The notes under the pieces were generated by a model. It saw only the letters and a list, made by a program, of their open reading frames with translations. It searched no databases and had not been told where the DNA came from. From Oscillospiraceae bacterium (GTDB taxonomy: Bacteria; Bacillota; Clostridia; Oscillospirales; UBA644), in the NCBI GenBank assembly GCA_902783255.1, contig CACZQB010000002.1:1-59582 (forward strand): a stretch of DNA of 59,582 nt, read 5' to 3'. This document shows positions 1 through 7,502 of the stretch, in pieces (position 1 is the stretch's first letter; each line of letters begins with the position of its first letter). A program made the translations under genes and the position numbers.

Positions 1-502
1 ATTCTCTCATTTTTTCCATACCTCTTTTCAGTTCTTTTTTTGCCTCGAACAAGTGCCATTTGACAGTTCCGAGAGGTATACCGAGTGCATCCGCGATATC
101 AGCCTGCCTTCTGTTTTCATAGTAATACGCGATGACGATCCTGCGTTGCAGTTGAGACAGAAACGCGATCTCGCTTTGAAGACGTTTTACAGTCTCCGCA
201 TCAGTATCGTCTGAAAATAAGTCTGACGGGTCTTCTGCTTCGGCGATCATTTCAAGCGATATTCCGACCGCGCTGCTGGATGCGTCGCGATAATAATTGG
301 CGAGAGTATTATGCGCGACCGTCCATATAAACTTACCGACGTCTTCTATATCGTCGTGCAGAAGCAAAGCACGATAGGCTTTAAGGATAATATCCTGCGA
401 CAAATCCTCCGCGTCGTGTATGCTTTTGCATCGTTTCAGTGCGAAACCGAAAACAGGCTTCAAATATTCGGTTATGAGTATCTCGGCGTTTTCTCTGTTC
501 AC
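1..502 (-). CDS. ECF-type RNA polymerase sigma factor (C-terminus cut by window edge)
   Basis: The reading frame starts at a GTG (500-502) preceded by an AAAGAGGT ribosome binding site 8 nt upstream and runs out of the window; 167 residues are visible. Region 2 is recognisable at residues 31-43 (AEDLSQDIILKAY) with the aromatic/hydrophobic stretch GKFIWTVAHN at 56-65, and region 4 has the helix-turn-helix RRQADIADALGIPLGTVKWH at 131-150. There is no region 3, which is the ECF plan. It should redirect RNA polymerase to a small stress or envelope regulon. No anti-sigma gene is visible because the next gene in the transcription direction lies outside the window. Family assignment is firm; the regulon is unknown. 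Confidence 0.93.
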   Translation of the reverse strand, partial: MNRENAEILITEYLKPVFGFALKRCKSIHDAEDLSQDIILKAYRALLLHDDIEDVGKFIWTVAHNTLANYYRDASSSAVGISLEMIAEAEDPSDLFSDDTDAETVKRLQSEIAFLSQLQRRIVIAYYYENRRQADIADALGIPLGTVKWHLFEAKKELKRGMEKMRE

Positions 503-535
503 TTGTTCGTACCTCTTTGAATGCATTCACTCATA

Positions 536-559
536 TAGACACTGAAAACTGAAAAGGTT
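536..559 (-). promoter_or_regulatory. Possible ECF-type autoregulatory promoter
   Basis: On the minus strand AACC, a 16-nt spacer and TCTA lie about 35 nt before the sigma factor start, the usual ECF arrangement of an AAC-type -35 and a short -10. No good sigma-A promoter is seen here. The match is short and could be chance. Confidence 0.25.
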
Positions 560-698
560 GGTAGTTTTAAAGCTATTTTTCTGTTTTTCCGCATGCAGCG
601 ATTTTTTTCTCTTCGTTCTTTTTCGAAATAAGCATTTTTTCTTTAATTCAGATTCTCAAATCATTCTTTCTTTTTTTTATTTGATTATTTACTGCTGA

Positions 699-1226
699 CT
701 ACATAGTGTCCTGTTTTTTTGTCTTTTCAATAAACGCTTTTCCGCTTTCATCCGATGATTTTTCAAACCAGATATCCGAGTATTTTTTCTTTAACGGTTT
801 CGCACTTTTTTCTCGTATTTTTCGATACCAGAAGCGAATAACGGAGGGTAGCCAAACAACTGCGGGATAAAACGGTCCGAGATAAATATTCTGAATAGCA
901 TGACCGTGTTCATGCATAGATATCACTTCGTTTCCCTTAGGTGCTATGAAAAACAGTCCGAATGAGGCTCCCCAATCAATATCCGGAATTTCAAAACGCC
1001 AAAGCCATCCGTACCTTGATGATTTATGGCCCAAAACTCGTATAATAAGAGCTGCTAGTGCTCCTGAGAACACGGCTGGCAATCCCCAGGTAAAAGATAT
1101 GAGGTAAAAGAGCCATTTTTCTTTCGGCATTAAAAAAACGGGATCTTTATTACATTTAGCTCTCATTAATCCATACAACAAGATCGAAACGGAATAGTAT
1201 AAAGCTATAACAAATAAAAGCTCCAT
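699..1226 (-). CDS. Membrane protein with HExxH metalloprotease-like motif
   Basis: A 175-residue protein with two hydrophobic segments (about 1-21 and 38-64), then a conserved-looking soluble part: HEHGH at residues 105-109, an LGPFYPAVVWLPSVI stretch at 116-130, and an FEKSSDE acidic motif at 154-160. HExxH followed by a downstream glutamate about 45 residues later is the layout of gluzincin-type zinc peptidases, and similar small proteins exist as uncharacterised families. Function is inferred only from the motif. The start has an AAAGGG site 6 nt upstream. It lies 80 nt after uxuB on the same strand and may be the last gene of that operon, although a hairpin separates them. Confidence 0.7.
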   Translation of the reverse strand: MELLFVIALYYSVSILLYGLMRAKCNKDPVFLMPKEKWLFYLISFTWGLPAVFSGALAALIIRVLGHKSSRYGWLWRFEIPDIDWGASFGLFFIAPKGNEVISMHEHGHAIQNIYLGPFYPAVVWLPSVIRFWYRKIREKSAKPLKKKYSDIWFEKSSDESGKAFIEKTKKQDTM

Positions 1227-1258
1227 TGATTTCCCTTTCTTAACATTTAATTGCCACC

Positions 1259-1288
1259 ACAGGTATGATGATCATTCATCATACCTGT
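1259..1288. repeat. 13-bp inverted repeat between uxuB and the HExxH gene
   Basis: CAGGTATGATGA and TCATCATACCTG form a stem with a 4-nt loop (TCAT). The only T-run (1288-1292) follows on the plus strand, whereas the flanking genes are on the minus strand, so it is not a normal rho-independent terminator for uxuB. It may be an RNA-stabilising 3' hairpin or a protein site. Confidence 0.6.
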
Positions 1289-1306
1289 TTTTCGACTCAG
1301 ATATTA

Positions 1307-2884
1307 TTACTGACTGATATATTTATGAAGCGTTTTGCGGACAGCACCCGGCGCAGCGAACAATTCGGCTGCCATTTTTTCGATACGATCTCCGAGACCC
1401 TGTTCATATAAATCAACGGCAAAAATATCTTTTCTGGAGTAAAGTTTTTTAAGACAAGACATATCCTGATTATCACAAAGGGATAAAGGTTCAACTATTT
1501 TTTGCAATTCAGCAAGTAGCGGATCCGGAGAAGGAGTAAACGGATCGCCGTTATCGTCAATTCCTCTGAGATATCGTGCGTAACCTGCCAGGGCAAGAGA
1601 AGTCATAATGAGCGCTTCGGTATTCAAACCTCGGGAAATATACTCTTTTATTGTTTCACCGAAACGGATAGGGATTTTTTGAGAAGTATCTGTGGCGATA
1701 CGCTGCGGAGTATCCGGGATAAACGGATTCGGAAGTCTTTTTGTGAGAACGGCATCAATAAAATCCCTGGGACGCAATATGCCCGGATCTGTCACAACAG
1801 GCATAGCTTCTTCATAACCCATTTTTGTGATAAATGTTCGTATGTCTTCATCACGCATTTCATCAGATATTCTTGTAAAACCGAGAAGACATCCGTATAT
1901 CGACATTGCTGTATGAAGTGGATTAAGGCACGTGCATACTTTCATCCGTTCGACTTTTTCAACTGTTTCGCGGTTGGTAAAAAGGACTCCGCCTAATTCG
2001 AGTGGTGGCCGCCCGTTTGAATACTTGTCTTCGATAACGAGATATTCGGTCTCTTCGGCGTTGACAAAAGCAGATGTATAAGTATTTTTTGACGTAACTA
2101 TAATCTCTCCGTCTTCAAAGCCGGATTCAATAAGCATTTGTTGTACTTTACTGTCCGGTCTCGGTGTGATTTTGTCTATCATTGAAAGCGGAAACGAAAC
2201 CTGTGAACTGTCACGAAGCCAATCCGCAAATCCCTTTGACGCGAGACCTGCTTTGACCCAAGTATCGGCGTAGGTCAGAATTCCGTTTTTAAGCTTATCG
2301 CCGTTACGCGAGCAGTTATCCATGCTTTGGAGAGTTATCGGATATCCGCCGGCATTATAACGTTCAAGAAGAAGGAGAGCTGTTTTGCCCATCATCAAAA
2401 GTGGAGAAAGACCGCGTTCAAGGTCATCGGAGGTAACGCCGTAACCTTTTTCCGTAATCGTAAAGCTGATCATCTGCAGTGTTGGGCTGCAAATGATTTC
2501 ACAAAGCCGTTTCCAGTCATTTTCAAATTCATGCCCCGCCTTCAGGCTTTCCGTTATCGAAGCAATGATTCTTTTATCTACCGACCCATCGGATTTAAGT
2601 ACGGCAAGAAGGCTTAAATTATCAAACGGACGGTAAGCACGGTCGATAATTTCATAGTCAAAACCCTCTGCAACAATTACTCCCCTGTCGAACTCACCAT
2701 TGTCGAGAAGTTTTTGCAAAACAGCAGCGGGAAAGGCGCGGAATATATTGCCTGCGCCAAAGTGAAGCCATACCGGTGCACGGTGAGTTTTTTCGCGGAC
2801 TTTCGCGACATCAAAATCAGGTATTTCTATACCCGCGGCTTCCAATTCACAGCGATTTTTTATACTGGAAAGATTTAGTTTCAT
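1307..2884 (-). CDS. uxuB: D-mannonate oxidoreductase (fructuronate reductase)
   Basis: A 525-residue member of the mannitol dehydrogenase/fructuronate reductase family. It interconverts D-fructuronate and D-mannonate with NAD(H), the step before mannonate dehydratase in glucuronate breakdown. The Rossmann nucleotide site is at residues 40-50 (LHFGAGNIFRA). The catalytic polyol-dehydrogenase region follows the substrate-site stretch SMDNCSRNGDKLKNG. It is slightly longer than the roughly 490 residues of the E. coli enzyme. The ATG overlaps the uxuA stop by 4 nt (ATGA) and has AAGGAG 8 nt upstream, so translation is coupled to uxuA. Adjacent uxuA makes the assignment secure. Confidence 0.95.
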   Translation of the reverse strand: MKLNLSSIKNRCELEAAGIEIPDFDVAKVREKTHRAPVWLHFGAGNIFRAFPAAVLQKLLDNGEFDRGVIVAEGFDYEIIDRAYRPFDNLSLLAVLKSDGSVDKRIIASITESLKAGHEFENDWKRLCEIICSPTLQMISFTITEKGYGVTSDDLERGLSPLLMMGKTALLLLERYNAGGYPITLQSMDNCSRNGDKLKNGILTYADTWVKAGLASKGFADWLRDSSQVSFPLSMIDKITPRPDSKVQQMLIESGFEDGEIIVTSKNTYTSAFVNAEETEYLVIEDKYSNGRPPLELGGVLFTNRETVEKVERMKVCTCLNPLHTAMSIYGCLLGFTRISDEMRDEDIRTFITKMGYEEAMPVVTDPGILRPRDFIDAVLTKRLPNPFIPDTPQRIATDTSQKIPIRFGETIKEYISRGLNTEALIMTSLALAGYARYLRGIDDNGDPFTPSPDPLLAELQKIVEPLSLCDNQDMSCLKKLYSRKDIFAVDLYEQGLGDRIEKMAAELFAAPGAVRKTLHKYISQ

Positions 2885-3984
2885 TTCTGTCTCTCCTTAC
2901 AAATTGATTCCCAGAGTCCGCAAAGATATGCTGCTCCGAGCGCTCGGTCATAAAGCCCGTAACCGGGCATAGCTTTTTCGCCCCAGATCATACGTCCGTG
3001 GTCGGGACGGATAGGTCCGCAAAAGCCAATGTCGTAAAGAGCACCCATGAGCGCATGCATATCGAAAGTTCCGTCGTCGGAAAGATGTGCGCTCTCTTCA
3101 AAATCACGCATTCCGTTGTTGAAACGCAGGTTTCTGATATGAGCAAAATGTATGCGCCCTTCGAGCATATGAATTGTTCCGACAAGATCATTATTGAGAT
3201 TTGTTCCGTATGATCCGGTACAAAATGTTACGCCGTTATGTATATCCGGAACCATATTCATCATTCTTCTGAGTTTTGACTGATCGGATATTATGCGGGG
3301 AAGTCCGAAAACGCTCCATCCCGGATCGTCGGGATGGATTGCCATACGAATATCATACTTATTGCAAACTGGCATAATTGCTTCAAGAAAATATTGCAGA
3401 TTGTTGAACAGTTTCTCTTCGTCAATATCTTTATAAAGAGCAAAAAGCTCTTTGACATGAGCCATTCTCTCAGGCTCCCAGCCAGGCATCACGGAGTCGT
3501 TCATATCACCCTGAATGGATGAAAACATTTTTTCAGGGTCCAACGAATCTATACGATCCTGGCTATATGCCAGCACGGTCGATCCGTCCGCTCTCGGACG
3601 GTTAAGCTCTGTGCGTGTCCAGTCAAAAACGGGCATAAAATTATAACAGACCATATGGATATCCGCTTTACCGAGATTTTCAAGTGTTTTTATATATGCG
3701 TCAATATCCTTGTCTCTTTCACGTGATCCCACTTTGATAGCATCACTGACATTTACACTTTCAATACCTGCAAGAGTCAGTCCTGCGTCTTCAACGCATT
3801 TTTTTAATGCGAGAATTTCTTCCAGGGTCCAAAGCTGACCGGGAAGCTTATTCATTAATGTAGTAATTATACCGGTTACATAGCGTGTTTGGCGGATTTG
3901 TTCGAGCGTTACAGTGTCGTATCCAGGTCCGTACCACCTCATCGTCATCTGCATACACGGTTTATTGCTTGATTGTTGTGACAT
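2881..3984 (-). CDS. uxuA: Mannonate dehydratase
   Basis: A 367-residue UxuA-family TIM-barrel enzyme that dehydrates D-mannonate to 2-keto-3-deoxy-gluconate. Family signatures include MRWYGPG near residue 15, CYNFMPVFDWTRT, the metal/substrate stretch HPDDPGWSVFGLPRI, CTGSYGTNL and DHGRMIWGE near the C-terminus. The ATG at 3982-3984 is preceded by TTGGAGGA 7 nt upstream. It sits between the GH127 gene (55 nt upstream) and uxuB (4-nt overlap), so the operon couples release of a sugar from plant glycans with uronate catabolism. I see no uxaC or KDG kinase in this window. Confidence 0.96.
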   Translation of the reverse strand: MSQQSSNKPCMQMTMRWYGPGYDTVTLEQIRQTRYVTGIITTLMNKLPGQLWTLEEILALKKCVEDAGLTLAGIESVNVSDAIKVGSRERDKDIDAYIKTLENLGKADIHMVCYNFMPVFDWTRTELNRPRADGSTVLAYSQDRIDSLDPEKMFSSIQGDMNDSVMPGWEPERMAHVKELFALYKDIDEEKLFNNLQYFLEAIMPVCNKYDIRMAIHPDDPGWSVFGLPRIISDQSKLRRMMNMVPDIHNGVTFCTGSYGTNLNNDLVGTIHMLEGRIHFAHIRNLRFNNGMRDFEESAHLSDDGTFDMHALMGALYDIGFCGPIRPDHGRMIWGEKAMPGYGLYDRALGAAYLCGLWESICKERQK

Positions 3985-4039
3985 TTAAATCCTCCAATAA
4001 GTTTTGATCAATAATATACTGTTGCTTTACATGTGATAT

Positions 4040-5857
4040 TCACTTTAAAGGTATCCAGACGGCCATATCAGTTTCGCCGCGATTTTCCATACCGTAGTAC
4101 GGAATAAAAGTAAGTTTTCTTTTGTTGAAATGTCTGTTTTCCGCAGCGTAGTAAAGGGATGCGGCAGGTGTTAATTCATAACCGCTGCATGTAATGACAG
4201 GAAGGCAGAAATAATCATTATATGTGACGTCAAAATCGGTGTTAATATCTGCATACAGAGAGAAGATATCACCTTCGTTATCGATTCCTTCAATACAGTA
4301 GATTATCGGTCCGTATTGAAGTGCTGCTTTACCTGAATTTTCGTGAATGCCGTTTGAAACAATAAACTGCGGTTTTATGTGGAAATCGATGTCTATTTCA
4401 GATGTATCCGAGAAATAAGCATACCCGTCTTTTAACGTATATCTGGCTGACGCGGTAAAATTGCTGCACCAGGAAGGGATTCTTACCGCGACTGTTTTAT
4501 ATCCTGAAGTATTGATAGTAACTTTACCGTCGGAGGGATAATTTGTTATCTGTTTTACAGATTTGCCTTCAAAAGATGTTTCGGAATTCATAAACTGATG
4601 GACATACAATGTGTTTTCGTCGCACGTATAAAGGAAATCTGCTACAGAGTTGACAAACCTAAGGATATTCGGAGGACAACAGGAGCATCCGAACACTTTT
4701 ACACGCTGAGTGATCGGATATCGCTCTTTATCTGTAGTAGAAGGATTTTTGTTGTGGTTCCTCAGATCGACAGTAAGAGGATTCTCGTAAAAAAATGTAT
4801 CTCCTGAGATGGAAACGCCTGAAATACTACCGTTATAAAGCGCTTTTTCCGCTATATCTGCATATATACCTACAGGTTTAATCTCATACATCCTTCGGCA
4901 GAAAAGCGCCAGTCCGATCGCTGCGCATGTTTCGGTATACGCTGTTTCATTCGGCATGTCATAATCAACGGTAAAAGCCTCGCCTATCCTGGACGACCCA
5001 ACTCCTCCCGTAATATACATGCGTTTTTCAGAAACATTTTCAAACAGCTTTTCACATGCATGTAAAAGTTCTTCGTCACCGTATTCTTTTGCAAGGTCAG
5101 CCATTGCGCAATACAGATACATTGCTCTTACTGAATGTCCCTCCGCAGTAGTCTGTTCGCGGACGGGAAGATGATCCTGGAAATAATACGGTGTGCACCA
5201 TTTTGCATAATGATCGCCGTCTTTTTTATTGCACCCCTTCTGATCAATAAAAAATCTTGATAGTTCAAGATATTTTTTTTCGTCGGTTGCATGATACAGC
5301 TTTACAAGAGCAAGTTCTATTTCCTCGTGCCCGGGTGTAACGAATTTTGCAGAGTCTTTATTTACAAAAATATCTATGATAAGATCGGTATATTTTTTTA
5401 CAAGACATAACAGACTGTCTTTTTGTGTAGCATGATAATATGCTACTGCAGCTTCAATTAGGTGACCGAGACAATAAAGCTCATGATTCATGCGGTTTGT
5501 GAATCTGCTGTCTGTTTCATAAACATTATAGTAGCAGTTGTAATATCCGTCATCTTTTTGGCTTGCACACATATCGGCGACAAGATTGTCTATCATTGCC
5601 TCAAGGCGTTCATCGCGCTTTTCTTCAAGAAGATATGCGGCGCCTTCTATCCATTTTGCCACATCTGAATCCCAGAATATATGAGAATGCCATCCTTCCC
5701 TATCCTGCTGTTCTTTGCTGCATTTAAGTGCTTCAAATCTTTTTGTTTCTTTAAATCTGTCATATACGGCATCAACGGTTATGTTTTTGGATACATTCAG
5801 TCTTTCGCCCCAAAATGAACCAGATATACGGGTATTATAGAACGGAATTCTATTCAT
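4040..5857 (-). CDS. GH127-family glycoside hydrolase (beta-L-arabinofuranosidase type)
   Basis: A 605-residue GH127 (formerly DUF1680) protein. In this numbering the residues matching the Bifidobacterium HypBA1 site are present: acid/base Glu293 in SRIGEAF, zinc ligands Glu309 and Cys311 in YTETCAA, and Cys393/Cys394 in CSCCPPN. This supports a retaining, zinc-cysteine-dependent glycosidase acting on arabinofuranosides or related pectin/hydroxyproline-glycan sugars. No signal peptide, so it is cytoplasmic and acts on imported oligosaccharides. I chose the ATG at 5855-5857 (AAGGAG 9 nt upstream) over an upstream ATG at 5908, which would sit on the predicted transcript start. It is the first gene of the uxuAB operon. 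Exact substrate is not readable from sequence. Confidence 0.93.
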   Translation of the reverse strand: MNRIPFYNTRISGSFWGERLNVSKNITVDAVYDRFKETKRFEALKCSKEQQDREGWHSHIFWDSDVAKWIEGAAYLLEEKRDERLEAMIDNLVADMCASQKDDGYYNCYYNVYETDSRFTNRMNHELYCLGHLIEAAVAYYHATQKDSLLCLVKKYTDLIIDIFVNKDSAKFVTPGHEEIELALVKLYHATDEKKYLELSRFFIDQKGCNKKDGDHYAKWCTPYYFQDHLPVREQTTAEGHSVRAMYLYCAMADLAKEYGDEELLHACEKLFENVSEKRMYITGGVGSSRIGEAFTVDYDMPNETAYTETCAAIGLALFCRRMYEIKPVGIYADIAEKALYNGSISGVSISGDTFFYENPLTVDLRNHNKNPSTTDKERYPITQRVKVFGCSCCPPNILRFVNSVADFLYTCDENTLYVHQFMNSETSFEGKSVKQITNYPSDGKVTINTSGYKTVAVRIPSWCSNFTASARYTLKDGYAYFSDTSEIDIDFHIKPQFIVSNGIHENSGKAALQYGPIIYCIEGIDNEGDIFSLYADINTDFDVTYNDYFCLPVITCSGYELTPAASLYYAAENRHFNKRKLTFIPYYGMENRGETDMAVWIPLK

Positions 5858-5915
5858 TTTAGCAATCTCCTTTAAAGATGTTTTCATAGAGTTTTGCAGT
5901 TTGTTCACATTAAAC

Positions 5916-5944
5916 AGTATACAACAAGTTTACGGATATGTCAA
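5916..5944 (-). promoter_or_regulatory. Sigma-A promoter of the GH127-uxuAB operon
   Basis: On the minus strand TTGACA (5939-5944), 17-nt spacer, TATACT (5916-5921). It gives a leader of about 50 nt to the start at 5857. No clear palindromic operator overlaps it. Confidence 0.85.
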
Positions 5945-5989
5945 TAAAAAAAATGAAAAAAGCTCAAATACAGTTTAAAAAAACATCAG

Positions 5990-6018
5990 TTGACATTAGC
6001 AGAAGTTTGGATTATAAT
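5990..6018 (+). promoter_or_regulatory. Consensus sigma-A promoter of the DUF4037 gene
   Basis: TTGACA (5990-5995), 17 nt, TATAAT (6013-6018), a perfect consensus. The expected transcript start near 6025 excludes the ATG at 6027 as a normally led start and supports 6054. Confidence 0.9.
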
Positions 6019-6053
6019 AATTACAAATGTTCATTTTTAAAGCAGGAGAAAAT

Positions 6054-6998
6054 ATGACTGAAGTTACCGATAAAAATAAAAAGTTCTACGATTTATACGT
6101 CGCGAAGCTTATAGAATCAGACTTTTCCGAATTTACAGACAGAATTGCTGTAGGTATTGCGGGGGAAGGTTCCGACTGTTTCGGATATGATGATATTATA
6201 TCCAAAGATCACGATTTCGGGACTGGAGTCTGTTTATGGATCACAGATGAAGATATGGAGCTCTTTGGTCAAAGTCTTTCGAAAGCATACAACGACCTTG
6301 TAGACAGCTGCGAAAGATCGTATTATACCGACAGACTTCGGGAAAGACGCGGAGTTATGACGATCCATGATTTTTATTCAAACATACTGCAGATCGACTG
6401 CGACATTCAGCATTGCACCATTACGGAAGACGACTGGTATAAGCTTGATCACAGCTGTTTAAAAACAGCTACAAACGGAAAAATATTCCGTGATGATTTG
6501 GGAGTTTTTACTGCTTTTCGGAATTATCTTATGGGCTATTATCCCGACAGAGTCTGGAAGAGAAGGATTGCGGAACAAATGCACGAATACTCCGCATCTT
6601 TACAAGTCAATTATGCAAGATGTATGACGAGAAATGATCTTGTTGCCGCCGAACTTTGCAGAGCAAAGGGTTTAAGCAATGCTATGGAGCTGTATTTTTT
6701 AATAAAAAGAGAATATCCGCCATATTACAAATGGACTTTCAGGGCTCTTGAAGATATAGACGGAAACGGTGACTTTACAACAAAAATAAAAATGCTTGCA
6801 TCTGAAAAAATAGATGCAGAAGCATGGGAGGGAACACGATACAGACCGAACAGACTCAATTATAAAGACAGGATAGTTTCGCTTTCCGAAGAAATTGCCT
6901 CCGAGATCGAGCAGATGATGCTCAGTTCCGGTATTATAAAAGAGAGAGGCAGATATTTAGAAGTTCATGTCAATGAAATATTAAGAAGTTTTAATTAA
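6054..6998 (+). CDS. DUF4037 nucleotidyltransferase-like protein
   Basis: A 314-residue DUF4037 protein. The N-terminal part carries the family signature GIAGEGSDCFGYDD followed by SKDHDFGTGVCLW, which resembles the GS...DxD catalytic core of the polymerase-beta-like nucleotidyltransferases used by aminoglycoside adenylyltransferase relatives. The C-terminal half is predicted to be helical. The substrate is not known for the family; antibiotic or small-molecule adenylation is possible, but I would not assign it. Start at 6054 has AGGAG 5 nt upstream and fits the promoter. It is a single-gene unit divergent from the GH127 operon. Confidence 0.88.
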   Translation: MTEVTDKNKKFYDLYVAKLIESDFSEFTDRIAVGIAGEGSDCFGYDDIISKDHDFGTGVCLWITDEDMELFGQSLSKAYNDLVDSCERSYYTDRLRERRGVMTIHDFYSNILQIDCDIQHCTITEDDWYKLDHSCLKTATNGKIFRDDLGVFTAFRNYLMGYYPDRVWKRRIAEQMHEYSASLQVNYARCMTRNDLVAAELCRAKGLSNAMELYFLIKREYPPYYKWTFRALEDIDGNGDFTTKIKMLASEKIDAEAWEGTRYRPNRLNYKDRIVSLSEEIASEIEQMMLSSGIIKERGRYLEVHVNEILRSFN

Positions 6999-7066
6999 TA
7001 AGTTTTTTCCAAATGTGCCGTTCCGAATAATAATTCAGGTGTTTTTCTGCATTTCGGCAGAATATT

Positions 7067-7101
7067 ATGCAACTTAGGCATATTATAATGCAACTTACGC
7101 A
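7067..7101 (+). repeat. Paired 14-bp direct repeats 21 bp apart, upstream of the small RNA promoter
   Basis: ATGCAACTTAGGCA at 7067-7080 and ATGCAACTTACGCA at 7088-7101 differ by one base. Their start-to-start distance is exactly 21 bp (two helical turns) and the second copy ends 8 bp before the -35 box. This is the geometry of an activator that binds as a dimer to one DNA face, such as LytTR-type response regulators. Confidence 0.7.
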
Positions 7102-7109
7102 AAAAGGGG

Positions 7110-7138
7110 TTGACGAATCGATTATTTAGGATTATAAT
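7110..7138 (+). promoter_or_regulatory. Sigma-A promoter of the candidate small RNA
   Basis: TTGACG (7110-7115), 17-nt spacer, TATAAT (7133-7138). No open reading frame follows; the next element is a terminator about 80 nt downstream of the predicted start. Confidence 0.85.
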
Positions 7139-7144
7139 AAAGCT

Positions 7145-7246
7145 GCAAAAAACAAACAATCAGTTACGACTATTTCATTTTTTCATAAATTTTCCTCCTT
7201 TTTAACCTGACAAAACGAAAAGTCCCGATCAATACGGGACTTTTTT
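7145..7246 (+). ncRNA. Candidate small regulatory RNA, about 100 nt
   Basis: A near-consensus promoter and a strong intrinsic terminator bracket about 100 nt that contain no ATG and no plausible reading frame. The middle is A/U-rich and predicted unstructured, with the pyrimidine stretch TTTTCCTCCTTTTT (7190-7203) whose CCUCC core is complementary to a Shine-Dalgarno sequence. This suggests a trans-acting RNA that blocks ribosome binding sites, as in several Bacillota small RNAs. The 5' end is inferred from the -10 box. It matches no RNA family that I recognise. Confidence 0.6.
7218..7246 (+). terminator. Rho-independent terminator of the small RNA
   Basis: AAAAGTCCCG, 7-nt loop, CGGGACTTTT, then further T's. 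Perfect 10-bp stem. Confidence 0.9.
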
Positions 7247-7502
7247 GTTGTAGTATTGATCGGTTTTCGATTTAATTTATTTATTTTTTATTTACAAAAT
7301 AATCGAGGGCTCGTCAGATGTTTAAAAAAAGAAAACTCCAATTTAGGGAAACAATTATTTGAATAATGTAAAATAATTCTATGGGCAGGACATACTTATA
7401 CGATGTTCAAAAAATTTCAGATAAAAGTAACGTAAATAAACCGAAATTAATATATAATGGATTAGTGATTTTAAACAATTATATTCAGAATGGATTGAAC
7501 TG
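7247..7502. other. AT-rich spacer before the DUF3737 gene
   Basis: I see no gene, tRNA or strong promoter here. A TATAAT at 7453-7458 has no acceptable -35 box. DUF3737 transcription therefore starts from a weak promoter, or by read-through of the small RNA terminator. Confidence 0.4.

Noticed and set aside
311..520. Plus-strand frame of 69 codons across the left edge
   Set aside because: It is the antisense of the ECF sigma factor gene, which has convincing protein motifs and a ribosome binding site.
5858..5908. Start of the GH127 gene at the upstream ATG (5908)
   Set aside because: It falls at the predicted transcript start and has no ribosome binding site; the ATG at 5857 has AAGGAG at a good distance and the usual family N-terminus.
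7046..7063. Small TTCTGC/GCAGAA hairpin after the DUF4037 gene as its terminator
   Set aside because: The stem is short and no T-run follows on the plus strand.
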